Positions 1 through 8,988 of a stretch of DNA of 64,000 nt are shown piece by piece (position 1 is the stretch's first letter; each line of letters opens with the position of its first letter). The notes under the pieces were generated by a model. The model was given only the letters and a program-made list of their open reading frames with translations, did no database searches and was not told the DNA's origin. The position numbers were made by a program, and so were the translations under genes. Origin of the DNA: Campylobacter volucris (lineage in GTDB: Bacteria; Campylobacterota; Campylobacteria; Campylobacterales; Campylobacteraceae); NCBI RefSeq assembly GCF_008245045.1, contig NZ_CP043428.1, forward strand, positions 62,001 to 126,000, read 5' to 3'.

Positions 1-296
1 AAGGACAAACTGCTAGAAAAGGTTACAATGAAAAAAGAGGTTTTGAAGGTGGTCAACAACCTCTTCAAAGAAGATTACCAAAAGTTGGTTTCACTTCTAA
101 ATTTGAAAAACCTTATGTGATTAATGTTGAAAAAATTACAGCTATAAAAGAACTTAGCGAGATTACTTTTGAAACAATTAATAGCATCCATAAGCTTTCA
201 AAAAATATCAATAAAATTAAGCTTATTGGTGCAAGTGCAAAAGATCTTGCAGGTAAAATAAAAGACGAGAAGATCACTTTTAGCGGACAAAAATAA
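1..296 (+). CDS. rplO: 50S ribosomal protein L15, 3' part
   Basis: The gene enters from the left edge, so only the C-terminal 97 or so residues are visible; the first complete codon is at position 3. It reads [14 protein letters not shown] and later [11 protein letters not shown], the glycine- and arginine-rich signature of L15, which binds 23S rRNA late in large-subunit assembly. Its TAA stop (294-296) shares one base with the ATG of secY, the usual rplO-secY coupling at the end of the spc ribosomal operon. Confidence 0.95.
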   Translation, partial: GQTARKGYNEKRGFEGGQQPLQRRLPKVGFTSKFEKPYVINVEKITAIKELSEITFETINSIHKLSKNINKIKLIGASAKDLAGKIKDEKITFSGQK

Positions 297-1558
297 TGAA
301 TAAAACATTGACAAATAAAATTCTCATCACATTAGCTTTTTTATTTGCTTATAGAATTTTAGCTTATGTGCCAGTTCCGGGGGTTAATGTCAGTGTTATC
401 AAGGAATTTTTTGATTCTAATGCTTCTAATGCATTAGGCTTGTTTAATATGTTTAGTGGAGGTGCTGCTGAAAGACTTAGCATCATCTCTTTAGGCATTA
501 TGCCATACATTACTGCTTCGATCATTATGGAGCTTTTAGCTGCAACTTTCCCTAATATAGGAAAAATGAAAAAAGAACGAGATGGTATGCAAAAATATAT
601 GCAAATCATCCGTTATGCTACTATAGTCATTACCTTAGTGCAAAGTATAGGTGTATCTATAGGTTTACAAAGTCTCCATGGAAAAGCTGGACAATCTGCT
701 ATTATGATTGATATGAACACTTTTATAGCATTATCTGCTGTTTCTATGTTAGCAGGAACTATGCTTTTAATGTGGATTGGTGAGCAAATCACTCAACGCG
801 GAATAGGAAATGGTATTTCATTGATTATCTTTGGAGGTATTGTTTCTACTATCCCAGGTGCGATTAGCGGAACAGTAAATTTGGTAAATACAGGTGAAAT
901 GAATTTCTTGACTATCATTGCCATTTTAGTTGTGATTTTACTTACTATTTGGGCAATTATCATTGTAGAACTTGGAGAAAGAAGAATTCCTATTTCTTAT
1001 TCAAGAAAAGTAATCATGCAAAATCAAAACAAACGCATTATGAATTATATTCCTATTAAAATTAATTTAAGTGGGGTAATTCCTCCGATTTTTGCAAGTG
1101 CGATTTTGATGTTTCCAAGTACTATTTTGCAATCAAGTACAAATGAATATGTATTAAAAATTTATGATTTTTTAAATCCTAATGGATTTTTCTTTCATTT
1201 TTTAACATTTTTACTTGTTATCTTTTTTGCATATTTTTATGCATCAATTGTTTTTAATGCAAAAGACATAGCTGAAAATCTAAAAAGACAAGGTGGTTTT
1301 ATACCAGGAATTAGACCAGGAGAAGGAACGGCTAATTATTTAAATGAAATCGCATCAAGATTAACACTTTCAGGTTCTATTTATTTAGGACTTGTATCAA
1401 CTTTACCTTGGTTGATAGTTAAATTTTTTGGCGTGCCTTTTTATTTTGGTGGAACTTCTGTGTTGATTGTTGTTCAAGTTGCATTAGATACAATGAGAAA
1501 AATAGAAGCTCAAATTTATATGAATAAATACCAAACTTTAAGCGCGGTAGGTTTATAA
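296..1558 (+). CDS. secY: Protein translocase subunit SecY
   Basis: This is the channel subunit of the SecYEG inner-membrane translocon. The 420-residue length and ten hydrophobic segments match the family. Conserved stretches include PGVNV near residue 28, the GIGNGISL motif near residue 175, and the cytoplasmic loop with GGFIPGIRPG near residue 340, which contacts SecA and the ribosome. Its start overlaps the rplO stop by one base (TAATG). It is the last gene of the spc operon here, closed by a strong hairpin directly at its stop codon. Confidence 0.97.
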   Translation: MNKTLTNKILITLAFLFAYRILAYVPVPGVNVSVIKEFFDSNASNALGLFNMFSGGAAERLSIISLGIMPYITASIIMELLAATFPNIGKMKKERDGMQKYMQIIRYATIVITLVQSIGVSIGLQSLHGKAGQSAIMIDMNTFIALSAVSMLAGTMLLMWIGEQITQRGIGNGISLIIFGGIVSTIPGAISGTVNLVNTGEMNFLTIIAILVVILLTIWAIIIVELGERRIPISYSRKVIMQNQNKRIMNYIPIKINLSGVIPPIFASAILMFPSTILQSSTNEYVLKIYDFLNPNGFFFHFLTFLLVIFFAYFYASIVFNAKDIAENLKRQGGFIPGIRPGEGTANYLNEIASRLTLSGSIYLGLVSTLPWLIVKFFGVPFYFGGTSVLIVVQVALDTMRKIEAQIYMNKYQTLSAVGL

Positions 1559-1589
1559 GAAAGTAGATGATTCTACTTTCTTGACTTTT
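1557..1589 (+). terminator. Hairpin terminator after secY
   Basis: A perfect 11-bp inverted repeat (AAGAAAGTAGA at 1557-1567, TCTACTTTCTT at 1572-1582) with a 4-base loop begins at the secY stop codon and is followed by GACTTTT. It ends only 10 bases before the preferred murI start at 1593, so it lies in the murI translation-initiation region. It probably closes the ribosomal-protein transcript. Confidence 0.75.
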
Positions 1590-1592
1590 AAA

Positions 1593-2336
1593 ATGAAATT
1601 AGGTGTTTTTGATAGCGGTGTAGGGGGGCTTAGTGTCTTAAAATCGCTTTTACAAACTAATTTTTTTGAAGAATATATTTATTATGGAGATACCGCAAGG
1701 GTTCCATATGGAGTAAAAGATAAAGATACTATCGTTAAATTTTCCCTAGAAGCATTAGAATTTTTCAATCAAAAACAAGTTGATATGTTAATCATTGCTT
1801 GTAATACAGTAAGTGCTTATGCTTTAGAAATATTAAGAGCTAATGCAAAATTTCCAATATTAGGGGTAATTGAAGCAGGTGTTTTAGCTACGACAAATAC
1901 TCTTAATGATAAAAATTCTAAAATTTTAGTCATTGCAACTAAGGCTACAATAAATTCTCATCAATATAAACAACGACTATCTCAAGAAGGCTATTTGGCA
2001 GTAGAAGAAAGAGCCACTGGACTTTTTGTGCCTATGGTAGAAGAAGGAATTTTTCAAGGAGATTTTTTAAATTCAGCTTTTAAGTATTATTTTGATGATC
2101 TTACTTATATCCCTGATGCATTGATTTTAGCTTGTACGCATTTTCCTTTGATTTCAAAATCCTTACAGCAGTATTTTGGTAAGCAAACTAGACTTATTCA
2201 TTCTGGCGAAGCCATAGCTTTGCAACTTAAAAAAGAGTATAATTTAAAAGAAAAATATCATAACCCTAAAGTTTCATTTTTTGCCTCAAGTGATGAAGAA
2301 AAATTAAAAAATATTGCAAAAATTTGGCTTTATTGA
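1593..2336 (+). CDS. murI: Glutamate racemase
   Basis: It interconverts L- and D-glutamate to supply D-Glu for peptidoglycan. I place the start at ATG 1593, giving 247 residues, because the family begins with MKLGVFDSGVGG. An upstream TTG at 1581 is in frame but lies inside the terminator stem. The two catalytic cysteines are C70 in ACNTVSAY and C181 in ACTHFPL, and the acidic DSG near residue 7 is present. No clear ribosome-binding site is visible. The gene sits alone between the secY terminator and ansB. Confidence 0.95.
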   Translation: MKLGVFDSGVGGLSVLKSLLQTNFFEEYIYYGDTARVPYGVKDKDTIVKFSLEALEFFNQKQVDMLIIACNTVSAYALEILRANAKFPILGVIEAGVLATTNTLNDKNSKILVIATKATINSHQYKQRLSQEGYLAVEERATGLFVPMVEEGIFQGDFLNSAFKYYFDDLTYIPDALILACTHFPLISKSLQQYFGKQTRLIHSGEAIALQLKKEYNLKEKYHNPKVSFFASSDEEKLKNIAKIWLY

Positions 2337-2397
2337 TATTTGTTTAATATATATATTTTTTCATTTATAATTTATTCTTATTTAAACTTATATTCAT

Positions 2398-2403
2398 TAT
2401 AAT
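2398..2403 (+). promoter_or_regulatory. Probable -10 box of the asparaginase gene
   Basis: A perfect TATAAT lies 29 bases upstream of the ATG at 2433 in a very A/T-rich stretch. Campylobacter housekeeping promoters often lack a conserved -35 box and show T-rich periodic tracts, as seen here. A ribosome-binding site, AAAGGA, precedes the start. Confidence 0.5.
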
Positions 2404-2432
2404 CCTTATCATTTCAAAATGAAAGGACTAAA

Positions 2433-3479
2433 ATGAAAAAAATGTTGATGTGTGCTGCTATGGCACTGAGTTTAGGAGCAGGAATTGTGGAAGCAAAACC
2501 AAAAATTGCAATTTTAGCAACTGGTGGAACTATAGCTGGATCTATCGATAGCGCGGTAGCAACTACTGGTTATACAGCAGGTGTTGTAGGGGTAGATGCT
2601 TTGATTAAAGCAGTTCCTCAAATTCAAGATCTAGCTGTGATTGAAGGTGAGCAAATTGCAAACATTGATAGTAAAGATATGACAAATGAAATTTGGCTTA
2701 AACTTGCTAAAGAAGTAAATAAACTTTTAAAAAGTGATGTAGATGGAGTGGTGATTACTCATGGTACTGATACCATGGAAGAAACGGCTTATTTTTTAAA
2801 TTTAACTGTTAAAAGTGATAAGCCTGTTGTTTTAGTTGGTGCAATGCGTCCTTCAACAGCTATAAGTGCTGATGGTCCGAAAAATCTTTATAATGCTGTG
2901 GCATTAGCTGTGGATCCACAAGCAAAAAATAAAGGCGTGATGGTTGCTATGGATGATAGAATTCAAAGTGCAAGAGGAGTAATGAAAACCCATAGTTTAA
3001 ATGTCGATGCATTCAGCTCACCTGATATGGGAGATATGGGCTATATAGTAGATGGTAAAGTATTTTTTTATAATACTAACCCAAAATTACACACTAAAAA
3101 ATCACCTTTTGATGTAAGCAAATTAAAAGAATTACCAAAAGTTGATATCCTTTATAGTTATGCAAATGATGGTAGTGGAGTTGCAGCTAAGGCTTTATTT
3201 GAAAATGGTACTAAAGGTATAGTAGTAGCTGGAACAGGTGCTGGTAGTATTCATGATTATCAAAAAGATGTTTTAAAAGAGCTTTTGAAAAAAGGTCTTA
3301 AAGTAGCAGTAAGCTCTCGTGTTGTATCAGGTAGAGTAGCAGTAAGTGAAGCTGATGCAAAACTTGGTTTTATTGATACAGGTGATATGAGCCCACAAAA
3401 AGCTAGAGTTTTATTAATGCTTGCTTTAACAAAAACTAACGATCCTAAAAAAATTCAAGAGTATTTCCTAAAATATTAA
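2433..3479 (+). CDS. ansB: Periplasmic L-asparaginase (type II)
   Basis: It hydrolyses asparagine to aspartate and ammonia. The 348-residue protein begins with a clear Sec signal peptide (MKKMLMCAAMALSLGAG, probable cleavage after ...VEA at 21), so the enzyme is expected in the periplasm. The catalytic threonine motif TGGTIAGS is at residues 30-37 and the second motif HGTDTMEE near 110. The product aspartate can feed AspA and DcuA encoded near 47-49 kb. In C. jejuni some strains have and others lack the secreted form, from memory, and this one has the leader. Confidence 0.93.
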   Translation: MKKMLMCAAMALSLGAGIVEAKPKIAILATGGTIAGSIDSAVATTGYTAGVVGVDALIKAVPQIQDLAVIEGEQIANIDSKDMTNEIWLKLAKEVNKLLKSDVDGVVITHGTDTMEETAYFLNLTVKSDKPVVLVGAMRPSTAISADGPKNLYNAVALAVDPQAKNKGVMVAMDDRIQSARGVMKTHSLNVDAFSSPDMGDMGYIVDGKVFFYNTNPKLHTKKSPFDVSKLKELPKVDILYSYANDGSGVAAKALFENGTKGIVVAGTGAGSIHDYQKDVLKELLKKGLKVAVSSRVVSGRVAVSEADAKLGFIDTGDMSPQKARVLLMLALTKTNDPKKIQEYFLKY

Positions 3480-3489
3480 AATTTAATTG

Positions 3490-3517
3490 CCTAAATTGCA
3501 ATAAAATGCAATTTGGG
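3490..3517 (+). terminator. Terminator after ansB
   Basis: An 11-bp stem with one G-U pair (CCTAAATTGCA at 3490-3500, TGCAATTTGGG at 3507-3517), a 6-base loop and a following A/T-rich TAAAAATTA. It lies 10 bases after the ansB stop. Confidence 0.55.
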
Positions 3518-3559
3518 TAAAAATTAGTCAATTTATCCAATGTCTATCAAGGAGATAAA

Positions 3560-4207
3560 ATGAGACAATATGAAACATATAAATGTCAAAAATGTGGCAA
3601 TGAAGTAGAAGTTCAAAATGTTGGTGGTGGAAAGCTTAGCTGTTGCAATGAAGAAATGCAATGTATTACTAAAGATCTCACAGCTGTAAATTTAATGAAA
3701 GCCTTTGCTGGAGAATCTATGGCTAGAAATAAATACGACTTATTTGCAGATATCGCTCAAGAAGAAGGTTGGCATGCAATTGCAAGACATTTTAGAGAAG
3801 CTGCTGAAAATGAAAAATGGCATGCAAGAGCTGAATTTAAAGCTTATCATGAATTAGTTGATGGTAAAGCTTTAGAAGAAACAGCTAAGAATTTAATTTG
3901 TGCAGCTGATGGTGAAAATTATGAACATACTATCATGTATCCAAATTTTGCAAAAATTGCAGAAGATGAAGGAAAGAAAAATATAGCAAGATTATTTACT
4001 GCTATTGGTAAAGTAGAGATTGAACATGAAAGAGAGTATTTAGCACTTAAAAAAATGCTTGAAGAAGAAGACTTTTTTAATTCTGAAGTAGAAGATTTAT
4101 GGGTTTGTGAAGTTTGCGGTCATATACATCGTGGCAAAAAAGCTCCAGCAGCCTGTCCTTTGTGTAAAGCTCCAAAAGAATACTTCAAACGCGAATTTTT
4201 AGGATAA
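3560..4207 (+). CDS. rrc: Desulforubrerythrin (peroxide-reducing diiron protein)
   Basis: This 215-residue protein has three iron domains in order. The first is an N-terminal desulforedoxin-like Fe site (C9, C12, C28, C29). The second is a ferritin-like four-helix diiron domain (about 45-170, with repeated ExxH motifs). The third is a C-terminal rubredoxin domain (CEVCGH ... CPLC, about 182-205). This architecture is that of Campylobacter Rrc/DRbr, a cytoplasmic enzyme that reduces hydrogen peroxide and protects oxygen-sensitive metabolism. An AAGGAG site precedes the ATG. Confidence 0.93.
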   Translation: MRQYETYKCQKCGNEVEVQNVGGGKLSCCNEEMQCITKDLTAVNLMKAFAGESMARNKYDLFADIAQEEGWHAIARHFREAAENEKWHARAEFKAYHELVDGKALEETAKNLICAADGENYEHTIMYPNFAKIAEDEGKKNIARLFTAIGKVEIEHEREYLALKKMLEEEDFFNSEVEDLWVCEVCGHIHRGKKAPAACPLCKAPKEYFKREFLG

Positions 4208-4214
4208 TCTTTAA

Positions 4215-4258
4215 AGCCTTGATAAAAATGATAAAATATTTTATTTTTATCAAAGGCT
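4215..4258 (+). terminator. Long hairpin between rrc and the glycosylase gene
   Basis: A 15-bp stem with one bulged A (4215-4229 pairing with 4243-4258) closes a 13-base loop just after rrc. Its right arm contains the AAAGG that would serve as ribosome-binding site for the ATG at 4263. It may end the rrc transcript, restrict translation of the next gene, or both. Confidence 0.5.
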
Positions 4259-4262
4259 AAAT

Positions 4263-4736
4263 ATGCAGTTTCTAACCCATCCTTTTGAACCTTTTTTTGA
4301 TGAAAATTCAAAAATTTTAATTTTAGGTTCTTTTCCTTCTATAAAATCAAGAGAAGAAAATTTTTATTATCAACATAGTAAAAATCGTTTTTGGAAGATT
4401 TTTGAGCTTTTGTTTGATTGTAAATTACAAACTATATATGATCAAAAATTATTTTTAAAAACTCATCATATAGCACTTTGGGATGTTATAGCAAGTTGCA
4501 AGATAAAAAATTCAGATGATAAAACTATTTCTTATGCAAAAGCAAATGATATCAATGTCATTTTAAACAAAGCAAAGATAGAAAAAATTTTTGTTTTGGG
4601 AAAAATTGCAAGTAAATATTTTGTGAAATTTTATCCTGATGTTAAATTTTTTGAGCTTCCATCAAGCTCTCCTGCAAATATGAGTTATTCTTTAGAAGAT
4701 CTAGTTCAAAAATACAGCATTATCAAGGAAAATTAA
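4263..4736 (+). CDS. UDG-superfamily DNA glycosylase (hypoxanthine/deoxyinosine type)
   Basis: This 157-residue protein has the short uracil-DNA-glycosylase-superfamily fold. Motif 1 is LILGSFPSIKSREENFYY (about residues 20-37) and the second motif is LPSSSPAN (about 140). The LPS-T/S-SPAN form is typical of UDG family 6, which removes deaminated adenine (hypoxanthine). It lacks the NPG or QDP motifs of MUG or Ung; a separate ung lies at 39.1 kb. The stop TAA shares one base with the rnhB start, implying co-translation of two DNA-quality-control enzymes. Confidence 0.75.
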   Translation: MQFLTHPFEPFFDENSKILILGSFPSIKSREENFYYQHSKNRFWKIFELLFDCKLQTIYDQKLFLKTHHIALWDVIASCKIKNSDDKTISYAKANDINVILNKAKIEKIFVLGKIASKYFVKFYPDVKFFELPSSSPANMSYSLEDLVQKYSIIKEN

Positions 4737-5293
4737 TGGACTTAGTTGGGGTAGATGAAGCAGGACGCGGAGCTTTAGCAGGAGATATGCATATGGGAGC
4801 TTGTAAGCTTTTTGTTGATATAGCTGATTTAAAAGATTCTAAAAAATTAAGTGAGAAAAAAAGAGCTATTTTATATGAAAAAATCATACAAAATTCAAAT
4901 TTTTTGATCTTAGCATTTTCTCCTTTTCAAATTGATCAATTAGGTCTTAGTAAATGTTTGCAATTAGGCCTTAAAATCATAAAAATGCATTTTAATGATA
5001 GTGAAATTTTATATGATGGAAATTTAAATTATGGAGTTGATGGGATTAAAACCATGGTCAAAGCTGATGCAAAAATTCAAGCTGTTTCAGCTGCTAGTAT
5101 CTTGGCTAAATTTAGTAGAGATCAAAAAATGAAATTTTTATCACAAATTTATCCAGAGTATGGCTTTGATAAACATAAAGGATATGGAACAAATTTTCAT
5201 TTAGAAAAAATCAAAATTTATAATTACACTCCTATTCATAGAAAAAGTTTTATAGTGAAAAAATTTGAAAAAACTTTGTTTGATTTGAGCTGA
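4736..5293 (+). CDS. rnhB: Ribonuclease HII
   Basis: It cleaves RNA in RNA-DNA hybrids and initiates removal of misincorporated ribonucleotides. The 185-residue protein starts MDLVGVDEAGRG, where D7 and E8 are the first metal ligands of type 2 RNase H. Further conserved stretches are DSKKLSEKKR (about 33-42), KADAKIQAVSAASILAK (about 108-124) and the C-terminal HRKSF. Its start overlaps the upstream glycosylase stop (TAATG). Confidence 0.95.
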   Translation: MDLVGVDEAGRGALAGDMHMGACKLFVDIADLKDSKKLSEKKRAILYEKIIQNSNFLILAFSPFQIDQLGLSKCLQLGLKIIKMHFNDSEILYDGNLNYGVDGIKTMVKADAKIQAVSAASILAKFSRDQKMKFLSQIYPEYGFDKHKGYGTNFHLEKIKIYNYTPIHRKSFIVKKFEKTLFDLS

Positions 5294-5454
5294 AATATTT
5301 GATGAAATATTTTTAATAATAACAATTTATAATAAAATATTATTAAAAAATCTAAATTTTTTCATAAAATCATAAAATTTAAGAAATTTTAATTTTTTTA
5401 TCTATATAGTATTGCTGATGTTTTAAAAACTTTTTATTTTTTAAAGGAGAAATT

Positions 5455-6777
5455 GTGGATAAACTTCAGTGGAATTCTTTTGACAAGCGTTGGATGCTTT
5501 CTCTTTTTGGGACAGCAGTTGGAGCTGGAATTTTATTTTTACCTATTAAGGCAGGTATTGGAGGTTTTTGGCCTGTTGTTGTTATGACTTTGATTATTTT
5601 TCCAATGGTCTATTTAAGTCATAGGGCTTTAAGTCGTTTTGTTTGTCAAGCACATGGACATGATAGAGATATCACTCACGCAGCTGAAGAATATTTTGGT
5701 AGAAAAGTGAGTGTTTTTATTTCAGTGCTTTATTTTTTTGCTATTTTCCCAATTTGTTTAGCATATTGTGTGGGTATTACAAATACATTTGAAAGTTTTA
5801 TCTATCATCAATTTTTACCATTATTAAACCCAGATGGTACTTTAGCTAGTAGTATTCGTATGATGTATGAAACTAATGTTGAAGCAAATGGCAAAACCAT
5901 AGTTAGTCTTTTACCGTTATATAGGGCTATACTTGCATTTGTTTTAGTAAGTATTTTTATGCTTATTATGCTTTTTAGTGAAGAATTAATCACTAAAGTT
6001 TGTCAATGGCTTGTTTATCCTTTATGCGCTATTTTATTTTTATTTTCTTTATATCTTATACCGCAATGGTCTTTTGAAAGTTTTGGTGCGATTCCAGGAA
6101 TGAAAGAATTTATCACTATAGTATGGCTAACTTTACCGGTTTTAGTATTTTCTTTTAATCATTCTCCAGCTATTTCTACTTTTTCTTTAAGTGTAAAAAG
6201 AGAGTATAAAGAAAATTCAGTCCAAAAAGCAAATCAAATTTTATTTAGAACTTCAGTTATGCTTTTAATATTTGTAATGTTTTTTGTGGTTTCTTGCGTG
6301 CTTTCTTTAACTCCAGCAGAATTAGCTGATGCAAGGGCTCAAAACATACCTGTGCTTTCTTATTTTGCTAATAAACTTGACAATCCATTTATTTCTTATG
6401 GTGGTCCTTTAGTGGCGTTTTTAGCAATTTCAAGTTCATTTTTTGGACACTATTTTGGCGCTAGAGAAGGAGCTTATGGTATAGTTAGAAAATGTTGTAA
6501 ATTAGCAGGAAATGAAAATCCAGACTTAAAGAAAATTGCAGCGTATTCAACACTAATAATGTATGTTGTTATGTTAATTACTGCTTATGTAAATCCTAGT
6601 ATTTTAGGTTTTATAGAAAGTCTTGGTGGGCCAATTATAGCAGCGATATTGTTTTTAATGCCAATGATTGCTATTTACACTGTTTCTAAAATGAAAAAAT
6701 TTCAAAATAAAGCTTTAGATGCTTTTGTGTTTATCACAGGAATTTTAACTATCATCACTGTGATTTATACTTTTTGA
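5455..6777 (+). CDS. sdaC: Serine transporter (SdaC/HAAAP family)
   Basis: This inner-membrane permease imports L-serine, probably with protons. It has 440 residues and about eleven hydrophobic segments, starting with GTAVGAGILFLPI near residue 20, the substrate motif region of this family. The start is GTG, chosen because it follows an AAAGGAG site by six bases. It is only 8 bases upstream of sdaA, so uptake and degradation of serine are one unit. Serine is a main carbon source for Campylobacter. Confidence 0.93.
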   Translation: MDKLQWNSFDKRWMLSLFGTAVGAGILFLPIKAGIGGFWPVVVMTLIIFPMVYLSHRALSRFVCQAHGHDRDITHAAEEYFGRKVSVFISVLYFFAIFPICLAYCVGITNTFESFIYHQFLPLLNPDGTLASSIRMMYETNVEANGKTIVSLLPLYRAILAFVLVSIFMLIMLFSEELITKVCQWLVYPLCAILFLFSLYLIPQWSFESFGAIPGMKEFITIVWLTLPVLVFSFNHSPAISTFSLSVKREYKENSVQKANQILFRTSVMLLIFVMFFVVSCVLSLTPAELADARAQNIPVLSYFANKLDNPFISYGGPLVAFLAISSSFFGHYFGAREGAYGIVRKCCKLAGNENPDLKKIAAYSTLIMYVVMLITAYVNPSILGFIESLGGPIIAAILFLMPMIAIYTVSKMKKFQNKALDAFVFITGILTIITVIYTF

Positions 6778-6785
6778 GGTTGTAA

Positions 6786-8153
6786 ATGGGTAGTAATTTA
6801 AGTATATTTAAAGTAGGTGTTGGTCCTTCATCTTCGCATACTTTAGGACCAATGTTAGCAGGTAATATGTTTTGCGAAAAAATCAAAGATAAAATTTCAC
6901 AAATTGTAAAAATTCAAATTAAACTTTATGGCTCTTTGTCTTTAACAGGCAAGGGGCATTTAAGTGATAAAGCTATCATATGGGGTTTGAGTGGTTTAAA
7001 AGCCAAAGAGCTTAATGCTGCTTTGCAAGATAGAGTTTTTAACAAAGTTTTGCAAGAAAAAATTTTAGTTTTAAATTCTCAAAAAGAATTAAATTTTGAC
7101 TATGATAAAGATTTAATTTTTGAAAAAGATTTTTTACCTTTGCATGAAAATGGTTTAAAAGTCAGTGCTTATGATGAAAATGGAGAAATCATTGCTGAAG
7201 AAATTTATTATTCAGTGGGTGGTGGTTTTGTTATGAGTGAAGCTGAACTTCAAAAACACAAAGATGGAGCTTGTGAGCAAAAACACACTAAATTAGAACT
7301 TGATATTAACAATGCAAGCGATGCTTTAAAAATTTGTGAAGAAAGATCATGGGATCTAGCAAAACTTTCTTATGAATATGAATTGCAATTTCATACAAAA
7401 GAAGAAATAAGAGCTTATTGTTTGGAAATTTGGGAAGTTATGCAAGAAGTTTATTATAATGGTATTCATCCAAGTTCAGATTTTCTTCCTGGAAATTTAC
7501 ATTTAAAGCGTCGTGCTAAAGGGCTTAATGAGCGTTTATCTATGACTAGCGATCCTTTAGGGATTATTGATTTTATATCTTTATATGCCATTGCTATTGC
7601 AGAAGAAAATGCAAGTGGAGCTAGAGTCGTAACTGCTCCGACTAATGGAGCTTGTGCGGTTGTGCCTGCTGTAATGCTTTATTTAAAAAATCACACAGTG
7701 GGTTTTAATGATGAAAAAGCTATGAATTTTTTATTAAGTGCGATGTTAATTGGCTCATTTTATAAAAAAAATGCAAGTATAAGCGGAGCTGAAGCTGGTT
7801 GTCAAGCAGAAATTGGTAGTGCAAGTTCTATGGCGGCTGGGGCTATGGCTACTGTTATGGGTTTTAGCGCAAATATAGCTTGTAATGCTGCTGAAATAGC
7901 TATGGAACATCATTTGGGCTTAACTTGTGATCCTGTAAGTGGTCTTGTGCAAATTCCTTGTATAGAAAGAAATGCTTTTGGCGCTATAAAAGCAATTTCA
8001 GCTGCAAGAATGGCAATGAGTAGAAAATCCACTCCAAAAGTGAGCCTTGATGAGGTTATTAAAACCATGTATGAAACTGGCAAAGATATGAATTCAAAAT
8101 ACAAAGAAACTTCCCTAGGTGGTTTAGCTACAAATCTTACAAGTGTTTGCTAA
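6786..8153 (+). CDS. sdaA: L-serine dehydratase, iron-sulfur type
   Basis: It converts L-serine to pyruvate and ammonia with an oxygen-labile [4Fe-4S] cluster. The 455-residue single-chain form begins with the beta domain (FKVGVGPSSSHTLGPM, residues 8-23). The alpha domain carries the cluster cysteines (NGACAVVPA, AGCQAE, and the CDPVSGLVQIPC region). Transcribed directly after sdaC, with a hairpin terminator at the stop codon. Confidence 0.95.
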   Translation: MGSNLSIFKVGVGPSSSHTLGPMLAGNMFCEKIKDKISQIVKIQIKLYGSLSLTGKGHLSDKAIIWGLSGLKAKELNAALQDRVFNKVLQEKILVLNSQKELNFDYDKDLIFEKDFLPLHENGLKVSAYDENGEIIAEEIYYSVGGGFVMSEAELQKHKDGACEQKHTKLELDINNASDALKICEERSWDLAKLSYEYELQFHTKEEIRAYCLEIWEVMQEVYYNGIHPSSDFLPGNLHLKRRAKGLNERLSMTSDPLGIIDFISLYAIAIAEENASGARVVTAPTNGACAVVPAVMLYLKNHTVGFNDEKAMNFLLSAMLIGSFYKKNASISGAEAGCQAEIGSASSMAAGAMATVMGFSANIACNAAEIAMEHHLGLTCDPVSGLVQIPCIERNAFGAIKAISAARMAMSRKSTPKVSLDEVIKTMYETGKDMNSKYKETSLGGLATNLTSVC

Positions 8154-8177
8154 GAAGTCTTTTTAGACTTCTTGGTT
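8152..8177 (+). terminator. Terminator of the sdaC-sdaA operon
   Basis: A perfect 9-bp stem (AAGAAGTCT at 8152-8160, AGACTTCTT at 8165-8173) with a TTTT loop begins in the sdaA stop codon and is followed by GGTTTTA. Confidence 0.75.
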
Positions 8178-8232
8178 TTACTTCTTTTAAGTCTATTAAT
8201 GTTAAATTTGCGAAAAAATTTAGGATTAATTT

Positions 8233-8988
8233 ATGATAGAAATCAAAAAACCTTTTGAAATTGAAAAATTACGCAAAGCAAATGAACTTGTAGCGAGGAC
8301 CTTAGATTATTTAGAAAGTATTATACAGCCTGGTATGAGTTTAAAATTGATAGATCAAAAAGCTGAAGAATTTATACTTGATCACGGGGCAAAACCTTCG
8401 TTTAAAGGTTTATATGGCTTTCCTGGTGCAATTTGTATTTCATTAAATCAAGCTTGTATCCATGGCGTTGGCGATGAGAGAATTTTAAAAGAAGGTGATA
8501 TTTTAGGTCTTGATGTAGGTACTTGTATAGATGGATATTATGGAGATGCAGCACGAACTATACCTATAGGTAAAATTTCAACGCAAGATGAGGCTTTGAT
8601 AGCTTGTGCTAAAGATGCTTTGTATTATGCTATTGATATTATTAAAGAAGGTATGCGTTTTAAAGAGCTTTCTTATGAGTTAGGTGAATTTATAACTAAA
8701 AGAGGATTTGTGCCTTTGAAAGGTTATTGTGGCCATGGTATAGGAAAAAAACCTCACGGAGAACCTGAAATTCCAAATTATCTTGAAAATGGAGCAAGTG
8801 CTAAAAGTGGGCCAAAGATTAAAAATGGCATGGTTTTTTGTATAGAACCTATGGTATGTCAAAAAGACGGCACTCCAGTTCATTTAAAAGGAAATTGGGA
8901 AGCAGGTAGCAAAGATGGCTTAAATGCTGCTCATTATGAACATTGTGTTGCCATTATCAATGGAAAAGCAGATATTTTATCCAAGTAA
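8233..8988 (+). CDS. map: Methionine aminopeptidase
   Basis: It removes the initiator methionine from new proteins. At 251 residues it is a type I enzyme. Metal ligands sit in LGLDVGTCIDGYYGDAART (two aspartates, about residues 92-110), in GYCGHGIG with the catalytic histidine (about 165-172), and in the C-terminal EPM and EH motifs. It stands upstream of infA, the ancestral ribosomal-cluster order, although several genes separate it from secY here. Confidence 0.95.
   Translation: MIEIKKPFEIEKLRKANELVARTLDYLESIIQPGMSLKLIDQKAEEFILDHGAKPSFKGLYGFPGAICISLNQACIHGVGDERILKEGDILGLDVGTCIDGYYGDAARTIPIGKISTQDEALIACAKDALYYAIDIIKEGMRFKELSYELGEFITKRGFVPLKGYCGHGIGKKPHGEPEIPNYLENGASAKSGPKIKNGMVFCIEPMVCQKDGTPVHLKGNWEAGSKDGLNAAHYEHCVAIINGKADILSK

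Noticed and set aside
1616-1632. G6 tract in murI
   Set aside because: The run is part of the conserved SGVGGL codons and is shorter than the G8 or longer tracts that drive phase variation in Campylobacter.
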